Origin: Bacteroidales bacterium UBA3724
Lineage (GTDB): Bacteria > Bacteroidota > Bacteroidia > Bacteroidales > P3
Length of the DNA stretch: 7,947 nt
Reading direction: 5' to 3'
NCBI GenBank assembly: GCA_002371315.1
Contig: DFHL01000111.1
Coordinates: forward strand, 1-7,947
Shown here: positions 6,037 through 7,947 of the stretch, piece by piece
Layout of the letters: every line of letters starts with the position of its first letter
Numbering within the stretch: the first letter of the stretch is position 1
Made by a program: the position numbers and the translations under genes
Notes under the pieces: model-generated
Told to the model about the DNA's origin: nothing
What the model saw: only the letters and a program-made list of their open reading frames with translations
The model's database searches: none

Positions 6037-6055
6037 CTTTACGCCAACAGTAAAG
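6037..6055 (+). other. Small hairpin in the dipeptidase-comEC gap
   Basis: CTTTAC, loop GCCAACA, GTAAAG forms a perfect 6-bp stem directly before the comEC ATG at 6058. The purines AAAGGA (6052-6057) abut the ATG and are too close to act as a normal Shine-Dalgarno. The stem could sequester the start region and tune coupling between the two genes; this is inference. Confidence 0.35.
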
Positions 6056-6057
6056 GA

Positions 6058-7935
6058 ATGCGCAATCCCTTACTTCCAATAGCAGCCCTCGCAGCACTTG
6101 TCATACTTGTGTGCGAGGGCTTTTTTGGTATCTTCTCCCGTTGGAGCGACCCGTCGCGCTCGCCGTCGCACTATGTCCACTACGTCGAAAATGGCGACTG
6201 CTGGATGCGTCTACGCGTCGACGACATCCCGGAAGCAAGGAAAAACACGCTGCGCGCTACCGCCACGGTACTTGAAGTGGCCGACAGCACGGGCGCTGTG
6301 CATCCCTGCCAAGGCAAGATCCTGCTTTATTTCGAGAAAAGCTGCGCTGTCCGCGCTGGCGATGAGCTTGTTGTGCTGGCCGCGCCACGCCTGCCCAACG
6401 GTGCCGACAATCCGCACCAGTTCGACTACCGGCGACACCTGCGCCGCAAGGGCATACTCCGCACAGCATACATCCCCTCCGCTGCCTACCGCGTCATTGC
6501 GCATAGCGACAAGGGGCTCAAGGCCAAAACGACAGTTCTGCGCCAACGGCTTATCGAAGTCATCCATTTCAGCAGCCTGTCGCCTTCGCAGCAGGGCATT
6601 GCCGAGGCACTGATACTGGGCTGGCGGGGCGACCTCGACGCCGAGACGCAGTCGCAATTCCGCACTGCCGGCATCACCCATCTGCTCTGCGTCAGCGGTT
6701 TGCACGTCGGCATCGTCGCACTTATCATAGGCTGGTGCCTGGGCTTCCTGAGCAACCGGCGCACTATGCGCATCGTCAAAGGCTCGGTCCAGATTGCAGC
6801 CATCTGGCTTTTTGTAGTCGTTACGGGTATGGCTCCGTCCACTATGCGTGCCGGACTGATGTTCAGCCTGATTGTCATCGGACAGATGTTCTTCAGCCGC
6901 CCACCGACACTCAATGCCATCGCCGCATCGGCACTTATCCTGCTTGCCGTCAACCCATTGATGCTTTTCGAGGTGGGTTTCCAACTGTCCTACTGCGCCG
7001 TCATTGCCATCGTTGTCCTTGTGCGGCCCCTCGAGGAGCTGATGCCCCTACCCGATGGCGAAAGCCGTGTCGGCCAACTGATATTCGGCTTGTTGAAAAA
7101 AATCCGCACGCTCCTGTGCGTAAGCCTTGTTGCACAACTGGCCACAACGCCGCTGACGCTCTTCTACTTCCATTCTTTCCCTCCATACTTCCTTGTGGCC
7201 AATATGATCATCATTCCGTTTGCCACTCTTCTGCTTGGCAGCATATTGCTTATGATAGCCGTCAGCTGGTGGCCGCTGGCTTTCAAGGCGGCGGGATGGG
7301 TAGCATCGGCTTTGCTCTCCGCTACCGAATACATCACTTCGACCGTTTCGTCGTGGCCCAACGCATTGATTGAGAATATCTATTTCGATGGCCCGATGCT
7401 TGTTATTTCTGCCGCAATTGTCCTGACGGCAGGATGGTTGCTACTGAAGCCACGCTGGAGCACAGCGGCAATAGCATTGGCAACGACGCTGATCCTCGTC
7501 CTGTATGCAAGAACTGTCGACGCCCGATGTGCCGTGCAACGCCATTGCGACATCTACAATGTAGGCAACCGTACCGCAATCGAGTTTTTCATCGGCAAAG
7601 AAAGCATACTGTTGTGCGATTCGGCGACTGCCGCAAATCCACAAAGCATAGACTATAAGACGGCCAACAACCTTGTGTGGCACAAAGCGAAACGGACGCA
7701 CATCCTCGCGCTTGACACAACATACGAGGATGCCAATATCATCATCAAGGATCGCTTTGTAGGCTTCGACGGCAAATCGATGCGCATCGTCGACCGAAGC
7801 AACTGCACCCAACGGTCGCTCCACCGTGTCAAGCTCGACTACTTGCTGCTGCGCGAAAGCCCCTATGTCACCATCGAAGAACTGAAACAGCAGTACGACT
7901 TCGACTCACTGATATATGTGAATAGTGACCTGTGA
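6058..7935 (+). CDS. comEC: ComEC/Rec2-family DNA uptake channel protein, C-terminus apparently shortened
   Basis: This 625-residue membrane protein matches the ComEC family, which passes single-stranded DNA across the inner membrane during natural transformation. One hydrophobic helix (4-26) is followed by a soluble OB-like (DUF4131) region (about 60-150). The polytopic competence domain then carries ILGWRGDLD (186-194), THLLCVSGLHVGIV (207-220), TGMAPSTMRAGLM (256-268), NPLMLFEVGFQLSY (299-312) and LFYFHSFPPYF (368-378). Residues 490-620 correspond to the divergent soluble C-terminal domain seen in Bacteroidota members. Two oddities stand out. The N-terminus has one helix where relatives usually have about three, and the upstream frame is closed by TGA at 6025-6027. 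The protein also ends in VNSDL, encoded wholly by a heptamer array starting at 7918, where relatives continue for some tens of residues. It starts 22 bp after the dipeptidase gene. Whether it still works cannot be told. Confidence 0.9.
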   Translation: MRNPLLPIAALAALVILVCEGFFGIFSRWSDPSRSPSHYVHYVENGDCWMRLRVDDIPEARKNTLRATATVLEVADSTGAVHPCQGKILLYFEKSCAVRAGDELVVLAAPRLPNGADNPHQFDYRRHLRRKGILRTAYIPSAAYRVIAHSDKGLKAKTTVLRQRLIEVIHFSSLSPSQQGIAEALILGWRGDLDAETQSQFRTAGITHLLCVSGLHVGIVALIIGWCLGFLSNRRTMRIVKGSVQIAAIWLFVVVTGMAPSTMRAGLMFSLIVIGQMFFSRPPTLNAIAASALILLAVNPLMLFEVGFQLSYCAVIAIVVLVRPLEELMPLPDGESRVGQLIFGLLKKIRTLLCVSLVAQLATTPLTLFYFHSFPPYFLVANMIIIPFATLLLGSILLMIAVSWWPLAFKAAGWVASALLSATEYITSTVSSWPNALIENIYFDGPMLVISAAIVLTAGWLLLKPRWSTAAIALATTLILVLYARTVDARCAVQRHCDIYNVGNRTAIEFFIGKESILLCDSATAANPQSIDYKTANNLVWHKAKRTHILALDTTYEDANIIIKDRFVGFDGKSMRIVDRSNCTQRSLHRVKLDYLLLRESPYVTIEELKQQYDFDSLIYVNSDL

Positions 7936-7947
7936 CAAGTGACCTGT
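7918..7947. repeat. Heptamer repeat array 3, cut by the window edge
   Basis: GTGAATA, GTGACCT, GTGACAA, GTGACCT and a partial GT continue the same repeat family to the last base. The array supplies the last five sense codons and the TGA (7933-7935) of comEC. The full extent, and whether an inverted half follows, lies beyond the window. Confidence 0.85.

Noticed and set aside
6052..6057. AAAGGA as a Shine-Dalgarno for comEC
   Set aside because: It touches the ATG with no spacing, so it cannot act as a normal ribosome binding site, and the gene group here does not show Shine-Dalgarno motifs elsewhere.

Overview
The window looks like a chromosomal stretch of an uncultured, moderately GC-rich member of the Bacteroidales (Bacteroidota). 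The evidence is indirect. Six complete genes and one 3' gene end all lie on the + strand. Gene starts are preceded by A/T-rich stretches with no well-placed Shine-Dalgarno motif. The ABC-2 polysaccharide permease, TPR lipoprotein, M20 dipeptidase and ComEC are of the types seen in that order. I cannot name a genus from sequence alone.

Layout. Bases 1-1861 are the end of a surface-polysaccharide cluster: the 3' end of an unidentified membrane protein, a family-2 glycosyltransferase, and an ABC-2 (Wzm/TagG-type) polysaccharide export permease, with short gaps that suggest one operon. Bases 1862-2231 are non-coding and hold an array of 11-bp units arranged as a large interrupted palindrome. Bases 2232-3224 encode a membrane acyltransferase of family 3, which could O-acylate the same glycan. 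Bases 3488-4477 encode a TPR lipoprotein of unknown role. Bases 4665-6035 encode an M20 metallodipeptidase with all expected metal and catalytic residues. It is followed after 22 bp by a ComEC-type DNA-uptake channel gene (6058-7935), probably co-transcribed.

The most unusual content is repetitive DNA and base-word usage, not the genes. Three arrays of 7-bp units (GTGANNN, or TCACNNN in the other orientation) sit at 3221-3346, 4467-4636 and 7918-7947 (cut by the window edge). Each starts inside the 3' end of a gene and contains that gene's stop codon. The two complete arrays are laid out as direct units, a conserved spacer containing GAGCGCGTTCGT, then inverted units, so they can fold into long hairpins. 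The downstream one also carries a 47-bp tandem duplication. In comEC the array appears to replace the normal C-terminal end. The separate 11-bp array at 1969-2076 follows the same logic with a different unit.

Second, the tetranucleotide CATG does not occur anywhere in the 7,947 bases, although about 31 copies would be expected with equal base frequencies. Codons before Met are shifted away from C-ending synonyms. This points to strong selection against a CATG site, for example past or present NlaIII-type restriction. No defence or mobile system is encoded here; apart from the repeats and the CATG signal the genes are ordinary.
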